The translations under genes and the position numbers were made by a program. A stretch of 64,000 bases of DNA from Pseudoips prasinana (Eukaryota > Arthropoda > Insecta > Lepidoptera > Nolidae): the NCBI GenBank assembly GCA_951640165.1, contig OX621255.1:25146001-25210000 (forward strand), read 5' to 3'. The notes beneath the pieces are model-generated. The model made no database searches. It was not told where the DNA came from and saw only the letters and a list, made by a program, of their open reading frames with translations. Each line of letters begins with the position of its first letter. Within the stretch, counting starts at the first letter, position 1. Below are positions 29,401-41,035 of the stretch, piece by piece.

Positions 29401-30984
29401 TTATAATTATGTAGATATTAATTAGGGATGGGCCAAAATTCGTTTTAAATTTGGTTTAACCGCATTTCGGCAGAGTATTCCGAAATTCGGTGATCAGCCG
29501 TATTACGGTTTAAAAGCCGAACATTTGGCACTAGAGCGAAATATACCTACAGGCACTATTTTACTGAAATTAAAAGAACTGAAAGTCTGTCTGTAATAAC
29601 CAATGAAATTCTAAATGTTATTGATCATAACATTAAATTAATCACCTCAAGTCTTTTATATAAACATGGTCATCCAGTTTAGTAAGGAACATGTATAAAG
29701 TATGCAATTATAGATATTAATAGCGCGAATTTAGAATCAGTGCGGGAGGTTGCTGAGCCAAGACTTCTAAAATGTTTGTTGGTCTTAATTAATTTCTGTA
29801 ATCGTACTATATACGTATGTGTAATGTATTCGTTTATAAAGTTATACTAGAGCTTATATTATAAGTTAGGATTTATTGGTTTTCTGTAGTATATTTCTGT
29901 TTACTATTTGGAATTAATAATGCTGTTGGTCTCCAATGCTGTAAATAAATAAACATTAACTGGTATGTGAGAGAACAATAATTAATCCTTCTTAAATTAA
30001 CAGACTTAAAATGCTTTGCCTAATTCAATAGACATATAATACTAATGAAATATACTTAGTATTATTTTAGGAAACATCGTAATTATAATTCTTATGAATT
30101 ATAACGTTCCTTAAAATATATCGCATGTGAGAAAACAATATAAATTAGTCCTTCTTAACAGAATATTATTTACATCGAATTTTCGGCCGAAGTTCACGTG
30201 TAACAAAATTAAGTATACTTACTTACTAGTAAGTAGTGGATTATAATTAACACGTTCGTTGACAGTAAGCAATTACTCTTATATCACAATATACAGTAGA
30301 ATTTTCCATACTAAAAGATAAACGTCTCACGACGTAGTGACATGTTGAACATATGTTCATCTGACTAAATGTGACACTACGTCTCTTGACGTTCACGTCT
30401 CTTGACGTAGTGTCATGTCGAACATATCTTCGTCTGCCTAAATGCGACACTACGTCGACAGACATCAAGTCTTCTAAAGAGGGATAATAAAAAATAATAT
30501 TTATAATTAATCATATATTATCAAAAACAATTCTCCATCATATCTACTACAATTCACTTATAAAAAATCAGTAAAATCTTAATTATTATCACATATAATG
30601 TTATATTTATGGCAAGTACTAATAAAACAATAAAATTGTTCGAACCTTATTTAAAAAAGAAGTCATGTACTTATTATACGAGTAACTGTGTATTATAATA
30701 TAGCTTTGGTTCATAATTAGGAACATTTAAATGATTATATCACATAGTATCTTAAAATAAGTAGGCAGGCTTTAAACAATTTACAAACTATTTTAATATG
30801 TAACCCTAATATTAATTTTGAGATCACTCCTAACGATATACTAGTAGTATCTAATCATATCAAAGATACTCCTACATCCTCCTCCACGCCTATAAGATAT
30901 CCACCAAGTTAAACTAGTTAAAAAAATTAAAGTACTCAAAAAAAGAATAAAAAATCAAAGCCATCAAAATTATTAAAAAAAAGT

Positions 30985-31140
30985 CTACTCTTGTTCTTCT
31001 TGTTCAAGGAGTTGGTGATAATCTCGGAAACATTCAGGACATAATGGAGGGAGTCCTGGACAACCAATGCACCTGTAACTAGTTTCAACTCTCTTGGTTG
31101 GTCTTGGAACACATTTTACACATAAGAAACGAATATTTCT
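30985..31140 (-). pseudogene. piggyBac C-terminal Cys-rich domain in a shifted frame
   Basis: Reading another minus-strand frame from about 31140 gives FLCVKCVPRP, then CIGCPGLPPLCPECF, to a stop at 30985. This C-V-K-C...C-I-G-C...C-P-E-C pattern is the zinc-binding tail that ends piggyBac transposases and helps bind the terminal repeats. The main ORF instead leaves frame at an A-rich run near 31130 and stops after CKMCSKTNQES. A one-base indel (or a sequencing error in the run) is inferred. Confidence 0.75.
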
Positions 31141-32971
31141 TTTTAGAATTTTCAGGTGCAGGCTGGCGCTTTGGCCAGTGACCCCAAAACTTTCGTTCTT
31201 TATCTGGTTCTACTATATTTATTTGAGGATTATTGAATTTTCTGCTATTGTGTTTCTTCATATCAGAAACTAAATCTTTGCCCTTACAGTTTTCTGGTAA
31301 ATCTATTAGATTTTTTATCAACAGCTCTCGGTATACAGACATCTCATATTTGGGATTTTTCACTACAAATTTTTTGTATAAGTAATATGCGTTCCATACT
31401 GCAGTGTCCAATAGATGGAAAAATACTTTTTTATACCAGCGTATAGTTTTTCTCGGCGAAGAGTAATAGCTTATCATTTGATCAGATCTATCTACGCCAG
31501 ACATGTATTTATTATATTTTGTAACTTCAATAGGTTTTTTTATCATTTTTCCGTATCTGTTTGCAGTTTCTATCATCTGGGGGTGCTCCCTGGTGGTCAA
31601 CATAATAACTGGTCGCTTATCAACCCATTTACTAACATACACTTTGTTTTTTCTGACCCAAACATGCTGGCCTTTTTTTAATTTTTTTGTCACCAGTTCC
31701 TTTGGATTATCTTTTCTATTCACACGAAGGGTACCGTTAGTATGGGTTTTTAAATCTAGTAATTTCTGAGAAAGAGTGACCGAATTATAATAGTTATCCA
31801 TAAAGAGATGATGCCCTTTCAATAAATATGGTCTCATTAATCGCATTACCAACCGTTCTAGTTTTTTGCCCATTACACCTGTTGACTCTGTATTCTCATC
31901 TTTACCGCTGTACATTATTATATTCAGTACGTAACCATCTGCCGTTGCCAAGATATAAAATTTTATGCCATATCTTGCCTTTTTGGACTTAATATACTGG
32001 CGAAAGTGAAGCCTACCTCGATACAACAGCAAGGATTCATCTAAACTAAGCTCTTTATCGGGTTTGTATATTTGTCTAAAATTTAAAGTCAACATATCAA
32101 TAAATTTATTAATCTTTTCTGCACCCTTAGCACTCAGCTCTGAACAACACATACACCGAAGTATTTGCTCATATCGTCGAGAAGACATTGTATAAGAGAA
32201 CACCGGGTGGTAATATAATGGGTCATCATGAGTAAATAGTTTCTGTTGTTTGGGGGTGCGAATATGTCCATGTAATAATGAAAGTCCAAGAAACTTTTTC
32301 ATTTCTGCAACTGTAGTATGGCGAAAATTTTGAGAGCGAGAGTATCGGGTTGATGGTTTGTTTGAATTGCACAAAGCTATACCATAATTATTGGTACACT
32401 GAACGAGATACTCAATTAATTCGTTCGGAAAAACATGATCAAAAACTTGCGCAGCGCTAGCTTGAGAGCTAATCTCAAATTGTATGCCATGTGAATCTGT
32501 ATCAAATTCAAAATCAGGAATTTCGGATGTTGTATGTGTCCACGGCTGGTCTTCTGGTTCTGGAGATCTGTGCCGGTTTTGCACTCGTACTGGTTCTATA
32601 TTATTATCATGCTGAGATGTAAGAAGGGACGGCGAGTGGTCTATTGGCTCTGAAATTGGTTCAGCATGTTCGGTAGATCCATCATCCTGCTCTGAATCGG
32701 AACTTCTATTTGAAATATCAGACTTACTTGAATCTGATGAAGCGACGGGACCTACAGACGAGCGACGACGAGGTCGGACTGGAAATATATCCTCTGATGA
32801 ACTAGAGGCGCCGCCAGCTTCGTCTATATGCGTTGGTTCATAGTTCGTGTCAGAGCCATAATCGCCATCATTGTCCTCGAAAGGATCGAGATCCTGTTCA
32901 GTTTCTGAATTTGAAGACAAATCGTCAAATAAACGCAATCTTGGACGATTTCGGCATCTTTTTTCAGACAT
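31085..32971 (-). CDS. piggyBac transposase (628 aa, C terminus frameshifted)
   Basis: Cut-and-paste transposase of the piggyBac family, targeting TTAA. ATG at 32971 opens an acidic Ser-rich N-terminal region (1-150), followed by the DDE_Tnp_1_7 core. The catalytic Asp positions are visible: LSLDESLLLYRGR (Asp311), LFMDNYYNSVTL (Asp392) and SGVDRSDQMISYY (Asp494, with Asp497 nearby). The core is uninterrupted. The final Cys-rich domain is out of frame (see 30985-31140), so the enzyme may be impaired. It was probably intact at insertion, since the terminal repeats are well kept. Confidence 0.9.
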   Translation of the reverse strand: MSEKRCRNRPRLRLFDDLSSNSETEQDLDPFEDNDGDYGSDTNYEPTHIDEAGGASSSSEDIFPVRPRRRSSVGPVASSDSSKSDISNRSSDSEQDDGSTEHAEPISEPIDHSPSLLTSQHDNNIEPVRVQNRHRSPEPEDQPWTHTTSEIPDFEFDTDSHGIQFEISSQASAAQVFDHVFPNELIEYLVQCTNNYGIALCNSNKPSTRYSRSQNFRHTTVAEMKKFLGLSLLHGHIRTPKQQKLFTHDDPLYYHPVFSYTMSSRRYEQILRCMCCSELSAKGAEKINKFIDMLTLNFRQIYKPDKELSLDESLLLYRGRLHFRQYIKSKKARYGIKFYILATADGYVLNIIMYSGKDENTESTGVMGKKLERLVMRLMRPYLLKGHHLFMDNYYNSVTLSQKLLDLKTHTNGTLRVNRKDNPKELVTKKLKKGQHVWVRKNKVYVSKWVDKRPVIMLTTREHPQMIETANRYGKMIKKPIEVTKYNKYMSGVDRSDQMISYYSSPRKTIRWYKKVFFHLLDTAVWNAYYLYKKFVVKNPKYEMSVYRELLIKNLIDLPENCKGKDLVSDMKKHNSRKFNNPQINIVEPDKERKFWGHWPKRQPAPENSKKKYSFLMCKMCSKTNQES

Positions 32972-34224
32972 CTACAATAACAAAAAAATCCAAGGTAATA
33001 AACATGAATATAAAAATATTCGTGCCCGTATCTAATAATAATATATCATAAAACACGAAAGTTTTAAAATTTATACTACGATGTTCATTTCGAACTTACA
33101 ATAATAATATTACTTTGACCAGTCTCACAATGAATGCACGTTATTCACAGGAAATGGCTAGGTAAGCATTAAAAGATATTATAAAATAGTATAAATACAT
33201 CATAGTCATGCTATTTTAAAACAGAAAAAGACACAATATCTCTGTTTTGTAAAAATTTACTTACGTTTTGAGCAGCGTAATCACGTGGTAGTTCACAAAA
33301 TGCCAATGGCGCACTAATTGTTCTAGAAACTAAGCGCGCGCTCACGCCGGTCGACGTAGTACCCGTGTGCGAACGGTTTGCGCGCGCATACGTGAGCGAC
33401 TGAGATAGCAATATGAAACTATCTATAAAATACTAGTGTTACGACAGTAAGAGATATGAGTTGCTCACAATATGACAGTGGATACTCTATTTTATACTAC
33501 TTATATGGAAAATTTGCGTCGAGCGACGTAGTGTCTATACTCCTAAAAAACAATAGCCCGTCTCTCGACGTACTGACATAATGTACTATTTTAAATTCCC
33601 GCCTAAGGACGTACTGTCAACGAAAGTGTTAAGATGTTTCTTACAGAAACATCTTAATTATAATTATGATGATTCATGAACTGAATTTAAAAAAATACGC
33701 TGTTCATTCACTTTAACAGTCTAACTTTTTAAAATTAACCGAAATTATTTACATCGATTTTTCGGCCGAAGTTCGTATTCAGTTTAAATCACATTCGGCC
33801 CATCTCTAATAATATTCAAAACTCGTATGTACAAATCAAACTCAACTCAAAATACGCTTGATGGTGATTAGCCAGCCAGATTTAAGAGCTATGAGTTGAG
33901 TTTCGTCTCTAAATATTGATCTAAAATTGATTAAAATGTACATAATAAACTATTATCTTAAGTAGCAAATACAAATGCAATGCCCCAAAATGTTTCAAAT
34001 TATGGACAATAGTGTGAAGAACTGCCATGTTTATCCGCTATGTGGCGCCACATTACCTGTGACGTTAATATTAATGATATATTACAATCTGACAATTGAC
34101 ATAAAAAGTAAAGAAAAACTCAGCCTGGATATGTACATACATTTCGCTTATGTATTCTTCACTTTCATTCGATCGTAGTAGGTAATATGTCATTGATATT
34201 AACGTGGCAGAATTAAACACAGGG

Positions 34225-34457
34225 GGCTACCCGAACGGGGGGTCGCCGAACATCAATTTCTTAAATGGCGTTTAATAAAATAAAATGACTTAATCAATCC
34301 GGAATCGATTATCAACGTTGACAATCAATTCCGGACCATTTATGACGTCACATGTGCTCATGGAAGCCGATTTAATGATTGATGAAGTCATTTTTAACCT
34401 TTATTTATTTGAACGCCGTTTAAGACATCGATGTTCGGCGACTTAGCCGGTAGAGCC
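34225..34457. mobile_element. GGCTCTACC MITE (copy C)
   Basis: The left end is degraded (GGGGCTACCCGAAC) and the right end is intact (GCCGGTAGAGCC). The flanks ACAGG and CCAGG match copy A. Confidence 0.7.
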
Positions 34458-34464
34458 CCAGGTC

Positions 34465-34653
34465 GCTGATCATCGTGATTGTGATCGGCGTTCAAATATA
34501 AGGAATTGGCTACAACGTTGAAAATCGATTTCGGACCATTTATGGTGTAACATTTGCTCATGGATGCCGATTGAACGAATGTTTTGGTAATTTTTAACCT
34601 TCATCTATGTGAACGCCGATCACGATAACCGGTGAATTAGGCAGTAACCCCCC
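34465..34653. mobile_element. Related palindromic MITE
   Basis: Inverted arms around GATCGGCGTTCAAATA and GTGAACGCCGATCACGATAA. It shares internal text (CGGACCATTTATG) with the GGCTCTACC MITE but has different ends. Confidence 0.6.
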
Positions 34654-34954
34654 ATGATTTCCTATATTATTTCTCTTTTTTTTGGATTTTATTGCTCTAT
34701 GTGACATGATTGAAATTGATGTACTCTCGTAAAGTACTATGTCTGTCTAAGGGTTTAAAGCTAATAAAATTTATTTTACAATTATAGTTTTCTTTCATCC
34801 ATCATCATATCAGCGGAAAGACGTCCAGTTTTTCTTTAGTGTTAAATAAATAAAATTCGTTTATTTCGGATCGGAATCCATAGTGTTAGTAACAGTAATC
34901 TTAAAAAACTATGTCAGTAATATATTCAAATAAGTACATAACACGATGCCACTA

Positions 34955-35300
34955 TTACACATACCGATTATATGTAATTGCGGTATCCTTGATTATGTGT
35001 ACGCGTGTCCAGTGCTGCATAATAGCACTGTCCACGTCAAGTCTGTCAGCCACAGTCTTCAGGAGGCTGTTGGAACTGCCACGAACCCACTGTAATAGGA
35101 TCGCCATACGTTTTCTGATGATAGCCGAAAAGCTATCAACCCCAGCTGCGGCCAACATTCCTGAGGCACTACAGTGGCGTCGCGTCGCAACCCCAACAGC
35201 GCTCTGAAGGCATAATCATATTGGGTACGCAGGGTCCTGTATGCTCCTTGAGTGAAATTCATCCACAGGCTGCACGTGTATAAAGAGTGACAATATGCTT
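34955..35300 (-). pseudogene. LINE RT C-terminal fragment
   Basis: Two minus-strand frames carry parts of one protein: YDYAFRALLGLRRDA (35059-35262) then MLAAAGVDSFSAIIRKRMA and VRGSSNSLLKTVADRLD (34955-35158). This is a non-LTR RT C terminus I know from lepidopteran LINEs, with one frameshift between the parts. Confidence 0.65.
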
Positions 35301-36715
35301 TGAAAAGCGTGATTTTGGCTCATATTTATCATTATCTCATTACTGGACCATATCAAAGGCTTTTGATAATATTAAAATCCCAAGGAGTGGACAATTAGTT
35401 TTCCTTATTTTTACCCCTCAATAGAATTTGAACTTTCAGCACAGAGATCTTGCCTAATTGCGAACATAAATATCACAACTGACGATACGGATGGAACAGA
35501 AGACGTTCCATCCGTGTTGTAATTCTTCCATTATAGCTTCCATTACAAATGAATTAACGGAAGTACCTGTAAAAGCAGCAGTGTACCAATAAAAATGCAA
35601 TGGATATTAAATTATCTTTTTTTACGAACTTCTCAAGGCTATTTTAGATCATTTTTTTGCAGTCTGTGGGAATGTCTATGCATGCGATCTGCAAAAGGTG
35701 TCTACAGTTCCGCAAACTTTTCTGACCCGGTGGCAGCGTCGCTGTTATCGCATTTAGTGTTGCTAGTAAATATTTTTTGCAATAAAGAGGGTAAAAATAA
35801 TATGCACATTGTAACGTAAATGTTACTTCACTAAAAAGCAAACAAATACTGTCATTACTAATCTTTATAACATCTTTATATTTTTATACAATAATTATTC
35901 TAATAATGATCATTTACATAAAATGTATGCTATGTGTTCTCTAACAGGTATTATTATGTCACCGGAATGGTTTAATTCAGAAGTCATTTCATCATCATCA
36001 TTATCGCAATCACTGCTTTCACTTTCACTATCACTACCATGAATGATGAAAGGCTCGTCTAAGTATCCATCCCTTTTTCGATACACATTTTCAATATTTT
36101 TGTACATTATTGCAATGCTTTTGCCATTCATTGACTATTATTTTATCAAAAGCTTCTGCAATGAATGATAGGATTTCAGAATTCTATCTACCATGCTCTT
36201 TTTCTTTCACAAGTTTTCTTACACATCACTCCCAGACACCTACAAAGGAAACAGCAAAAATTAAATAAATAATGAATATTTTAAAATATGTATTTTAATT
36301 TGAAGAGCGAGGGGGAATTTCGTATTTTTTCAGAAGCTGACAACACTAACCTGTAGCAGCAGCTACGCATTCATACAACTTATTGAAGGGTATAATTGGT
36401 GCCTGAAGGCGTTATTCTTCCTTCATATAATTCAATACTTGTAATATAACGTTCCCCGCATCAATTTTTAAAGCTTTCGGCATTTTTCACAATTAAAAAC
36501 CACAAAGAGAAAAATAAATACGCGCAACAAACAATCAATGGCAGGAATGTCATGGATTGACATTTCAAACTGGCGTCATTAGTTCTACTTTTGGCCACCG
36601 GGCCAGATAAGTTTGTAGCACAGTACGTGTAGGTATGTCGGTCTCGCACCGTCTAACCTACCGTGGACTTCACTTGGCGTCTGCGATGTCAGTTAAATTA
36701 AGCGGTTAATTAGGG
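35301..36715. other. No supported gene; an acidic 73-codon minus-strand ORF at 35910-36131
   Basis: The ORF (MNGKSIAIMYKN, then a Ser/Asp/Glu-rich stretch) starts with ATG but resembles no family I recognise. It could be an exon of a decayed gene. The rest is AT-rich. Confidence 0.35.
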
Positions 36716-36975
36716 ATAATAATAATATCTAGGGACACAATGTCACACATCTAGATCAAGCTAGGCCCAAACTAAGCAAAGCTTGTACTATGGGTACCAG
36801 GCGACGATATACATACTTATATAGATAGATAAATACTTAAATACATAGGAAACATCCATGACTCCGAAAAAAATATTCCTGCTCATCACACAAATATTTG
36901 TCCTTACCGGGATTCGAACCCAGGACCACCAGCTTCGTAGGCAGGAGCACTACCAACTAGGCTACGGTGACCGTC
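36716..36975 (-). mobile_element. SINE1, full length
   Basis: Complement of the 1835-2063 structure: (AAT)n tail, body, B box GGATTCGAACCC, head GGCTACGGTGACCGTC. Confidence 0.85.
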
Positions 36976-37036
36976 GGATAATATTTATTGTTTTATAAAA
37001 AAGAAGACTTCAACTTACCTTTAGATTAAAAATATA

Positions 37037-37225
37037 TCCTACTATTCCTACTAATATTATAAACGCGAAAGTTTATAAGTATGGATGGATGTTTGTCACT
37101 GTTTTCGCCAAAACTACTGAACGATATTTGATAAAACTTTGTAGTAATATAGCTCATATGTCCGAATAACACATATGTTATAATCTATAAAGTTTAACGC
37201 GGGTGAAACCGCGGGGCATAGCTAG
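37037..37225 (+). mobile_element. Non-autonomous Helitron
   Basis: TCCTAC start, CTAATATTATAAACGCGAAA, then the shared 3' half with the hairpin GCGGGTGAAACCGC and GCATAGCTAG before T. Confidence 0.7.
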
Positions 37226-37403
37226 TATGTATATATATGAGACGTTTCGGAGCGTGGAAAAACGTAGAAAACAGGGTGCAATAGGACAAAATGATTTTGT
37301 TATGTTGCACCCTGCTTTTACTTGTTTTGTTGTGTTACTTGTTTCCTATTCACTATATTACGGTTTGTACTGGGTGGTAGCTATACGGGCGAGACTAAAG
37401 TAA

Positions 37404-37725
37404 TCTATACATATAATAAAATCGTAGGAAAGTCGAAACTGTACATTGAATATTTTTTTTAAAGCATACTTGGGGCGTGATTTACAATCGATATTGAAGC
37501 CAACAATATATTTTTTTGAATTTTTGTCTGTGTGTCTGTTTGTCTGTATGTATTTCCGGGCTATACTCAAAATGTACTGCATGGACTTACTTCAAATTTT
37601 GCATGAATATTACTTAGAAGTCGGGTCAACATCTAGGCTCACATATTAGCACGCTATCACCTACGGGGGAGAAGCTGTGATAATTTATAAAGTTTAACGC
37701 CGGTAAAACCGCGGGGCACAGCCAG
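37404..37725 (+). mobile_element. Non-autonomous Helitron, 322 bp
   Basis: A|TCTATACATATAATAAAATC start and GGGGCACAGCCAG before T at the end (CTAG mutated to CCAG). The 37446-37649 ORF is a shadow. Confidence 0.75.
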
Positions 37726-37932
37726 TTTAATATAACAAAGTCTTTCTAATTGCTAAATATTGTGTTTTAATTTGTTTACTTAGGTGACTTTGTAATTTTT
37801 TCTATAGAGCGTAAGTAGTTGAATCATATTTTGAGATCAATGATCATAAATATTTGAATTTTAAGGAAAATAACGCACTATAAATATCAACAGCGAAGGC
37901 TATTTAAAACATTAAACAATTTTTAGATATTA

Positions 37933-38245
37933 ATAGCTGTGCCCCGCGGTTTTACCCGAGTTAAATTTTATTAATTATCTCAGCTCATCCTCCGTAGATG
38001 ATAGCGTGATAAAATGTAACCTATATTTTGACCCGACCTCTTAGTAATACTCACGCAAAATTTGAAGTAAATCCATGCAGTACTTTTTGAGTTTAGCCCG
38101 GACATACATACAGACAAACAGACAAAAATTCTAAAAACTATATTTTTGGCTTCGATATCGATTGTAGATCACGCCCCAAGAATCCTTTTCAAAAAATATG
38201 TAATGTACAGTTTTGACTTTCCTACGATTTTATTATATGTATAGA
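37933..38245 (-). mobile_element. Non-autonomous Helitron, ~313 bp
   Basis: Reverse complement of the same family as 37404-37725, with the CTAG end mutated (CTAT). Confidence 0.75.
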
Positions 38246-38739
38246 TTTTCTAAGAATAATACAGTCTCGGTTTCAACTAATAATTATTCATTACCGCTAA
38301 ACGGCAAAATTATAGAGAAGCGTATTCATTACGGCTACCTTATTCACAAAGGCATAATTAACTCCGGAGTAGATAGCTAGTATTTACCGTTAGCAATTAC
38401 AAATTATAACCTATAATTGTAATTGCTTATATATAGGTTAGGCATTCTATAATTTATAGGTTAGGCATCTAAGTAGGCAATCCATTCTATTAGACACTTT
38501 AGACAATAATGTTTATCCCGATAATTATTCAATAAATTATAGTGTTTGTTATAAACATATAATTATTGTTTTTTTTATCGAAATCGCGCAGTAGATAAAT
38601 TAATCTGTTAATCGTGGGGGACTATACAAACATATTTTTTATATTCACACATCATTCATAACATAACTTCATTTCTAAGCGTATCCGTGCTTCGGATGGC
38701 ACGTTAAACTGTCGGTCCCGGTTGTATAGCCATTCGCCA

Positions 38740-39220
38740 CTCGCCACCGAACAGTATTCGATTCATGCATAGGACATCTATTTGCGTAACCCGTGAGTAG
38801 TTGTTGGATTTGCTTGGTGTCCGCCATTTATGTATAAGTATTGTAGAAAAAGGGACCATCTAAACAACAGCGTTCTTAATTTTCTCGCAACGCTTTAATT
38901 TTGCTGCAGCAGTGAGGGTAAGTGCTGCCAGATTCCGATGTGTGGTTTTATTCCAAGTTGGCAAACCAGCGTGGAGCCAACCCGATGATGTACTTTCAAA
39001 TTAATTTGTTAATAAATTGGTCACTAGTATTCGATTCCTGCATATGACAACTATTTGTGTGACCCATAAATGGTTGTTGGAAGTGCTTTGGGTCTGTCAA
39101 TTATATGTTGTAAAAAAGGACTTAAACTGCGTTTTTATTGTTCACGCCACGCCATGATTTAGTTGCAGCAGTGAGATCAATCGTTGCCAGATTCCGATGC
39201 GATATTTTATTATTTATTAA
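38740..39220. repeat. Two degenerate direct repeats (~240 bp each)
   Basis: 'TATTCGATTC(A/C)TGCATA' near 38755 and 39027, and 'GCTGCAGCAGTGAG' / 'GTTGCAGCAGTGAG' followed by 'TGCCAGATTCCGATG' in both. It resembles a duplicated SINE-like unit. Confidence 0.65.
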
Positions 39221-39556
39221 TTTTTACAGAAGGCTTACATACTAATAAACAACTAAATATTACAAATAGATTAACAAATTGCTAATCACAAGCCTCCGCA
39301 TATAGATTTTATTCCAGGTTAGTGATCCAGCTTGGAGCCAACTTGATATATACATATATATATTGGTCACCCAACAGTAGACCTAAATCGTGCAAAATTA
39401 CTTTGACGGTGTGTTGAAGACATTTGTACAGGTATCATATTGATATCTTATCATATATTATCAGGTTATTACACCGTACCCAATCTTAATACATTAATCT
39501 TGGTGTACATAAGTTCGATATCAATATTACTCCATCGTCGTTTGATAAGGAACGTA

Positions 39557-39691
39557 CAGACGCCAGCACATCAAGCTATTCCAATCTGTCAAATTTCCCC
39601 AATTGAAAATGAACCTTATACTTATGTGATAAAGTTGAAAATCTATAAAAAAAATTTGAAAGATTGGGGAAGCTGGATGTGCTGGCGTCTG
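39557..39691. mobile_element. 135-bp palindromic MITE, TA-flanked (copy 4 of 5)
   Basis: Exact 135-bp length with TA at 39555-39556 and 39692-39693. The ORFs on both strands across it are shadows. Confidence 0.85.
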
Positions 39692-39789
39692 TACAAATGT
39701 ACTTTTTTCGCGGTGATTTTTCACACATGACCCTAATAGACAGGAATGGCGTTTTAATTGAAACCTGTGTCAGTTATATATTTTGGTTA

Positions 39790-40020
39790 CTATAGGTATA
39801 CTTACTTACTTATCGTAGCAGTGGTTACCTTAGTGTCAGGGTTGTTCAAGCCACCCAGTAGGCCTCTGTCATGGCTACAATCGGGGCCGATAGCTTAACG
39901 TGCCCTCCAAGCATGGGGACGCGCAGAAATTAAACCTGTTTGGCGGTCACCCATCTATGGACTGACCGCCTAGTTACTTAAATCACTTCCGGGCCGGAGA
40001 GCATCTGGCTATAGTTTACT
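39790..40020 (+). repeat. SINE4-type repeat
   Basis: Fuller copy of the 8465-8690 repeat, with 'GATAGCTTAACGTGCCCTCC' and 'GGCGGTCACCCATCTATG'. Confidence 0.6.
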
Positions 40021-40137
40021 ATAGGTAAACACAGCGTACTAAGTGTTAGATAAGAAAAATATTGCATCATTCTACCCCCTTCCTCTGAACATTTCCTTGA
40101 TAACGAACAAGTTGAGAGTTAGATGTTTAACGATTTA

Positions 40138-40254
40138 GAGCCGATTTCACCGTTAAAATTAAACGCGATCAATTGACACTAAACTCGGTTTCGCTTCCTG
40201 TAACTGAGTTTAGCGTCCATTGTTCGCGTTTAATTTTAACGGTGAAATCGGCTC
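40138..40254. mobile_element. 117-bp MITE of PIF/Harbinger type
   Basis: GAGCCGATTTCACCGTTAAA and its complement form ~31-bp ends, with TTA at 40135-40137 and 40255-40257, the 3-bp target typical of Harbinger elements. Confidence 0.75.
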
Positions 40255-40259
40255 TTAGT

Positions 40260-41030
40260 CACTAAAGTTTAGAGTATTCTTTTAATTACGAATATGATTG
40301 AAAGAAAAGACTGATGATGGAATAAAAAATGGAGTGTCGTGTCCAGAAAGTATCATAAGGTTTTGAATGTTTACGATTTTATTATTTACGTGGGAGATAT
40401 ATAGGAGAAGTGTTATGAAAAAACTGATGCCGTCATGGTGTGTAAATAAATAGAAACAATAATTAATTGTTGAGAAGATATTGCAGCGTTTTTGACACAC
40501 ACACAACGCAAAATAGAATAAAATATGTATTTCAACATTTAACACACACCAAACAATAAGTAATAAAAGTTTTACACTTATTCTATTTTGTGTTGTGTGT
40601 TAAACATTTCTCCCTTGAGCAGTATGGACCAATTGCCTGGAAATATTTAACACTAATATCGTGAAGTGTTATTTATTATAAACCGGATGGTTGGTAGTTT
40701 TGCCACAATAGACGCTTTTTGTGGGGGATAAATATCCTTAGTGACACAATATCACTCATATAATTTACAGATGTACACATAATCTTGACTTCGTAACAGT
40801 TGTCATTCAATGATTTAAATTTAGTGGTTTATCGTAAAAGTTGATAGGACTTATTCAAGAACGTTCATCAAAGTGTCGGTAATATTTTTGTAAAATTTAA
40901 GTTTGTGTACTTACTGATAAAAATTGGTGCCAAGTCCTATTTCAGTTAAATTGTTAAGTGGAATTGATACACGATTTATTTATTTTAATCGAACCACAAA
41001 TAAATATTTCTATTACTAAATATATTGGAG
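40260..41030. other. No gene recognised
   Basis: AT-rich intergenic sequence; 'CACACAACGCAAAATAGAAT' and its near complement at 40500-40600 form a loose inverted pair. Confidence 0.4.
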
Positions 41031-41035
41031 GCGCT

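Larger units (their letters stand above)
30251..33628 (-). mobile_element. piggyBac-type transposon, 3378 bp
   Basis: It is flanked by TTAA at 30247-30250 and 33629-33632. The terminal repeats CAC(G/T)TTCGTTGACAGTA are 16 of 17 matched. Several GACGTAGTGTC-type repeats lie just inside both ends. One transposase gene on the minus strand. Confidence 0.93.
29423..33808. mobile_element. hAT-like non-autonomous element hosting the piggyBac
   Basis: The ends TAGGGATGGGCC and GGCCCATCTCTA are imperfect inverted repeats, flanked by ATATTAAT and ATAATATT (6 of 8 bases match, as expected for a decayed 8-bp duplication). ~1 kb of AT-rich non-coding sequence surrounds the piggyBac at 30251-33628. Confidence 0.5.

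Noticed and set aside
39440..39730. 96-codon ORF, and similar ones at 10028, 7382 and 45615
   Set aside because: The shared peptide (QTPAHQA...WCWRL-like) is the 135-bp MITE, not a protein family.
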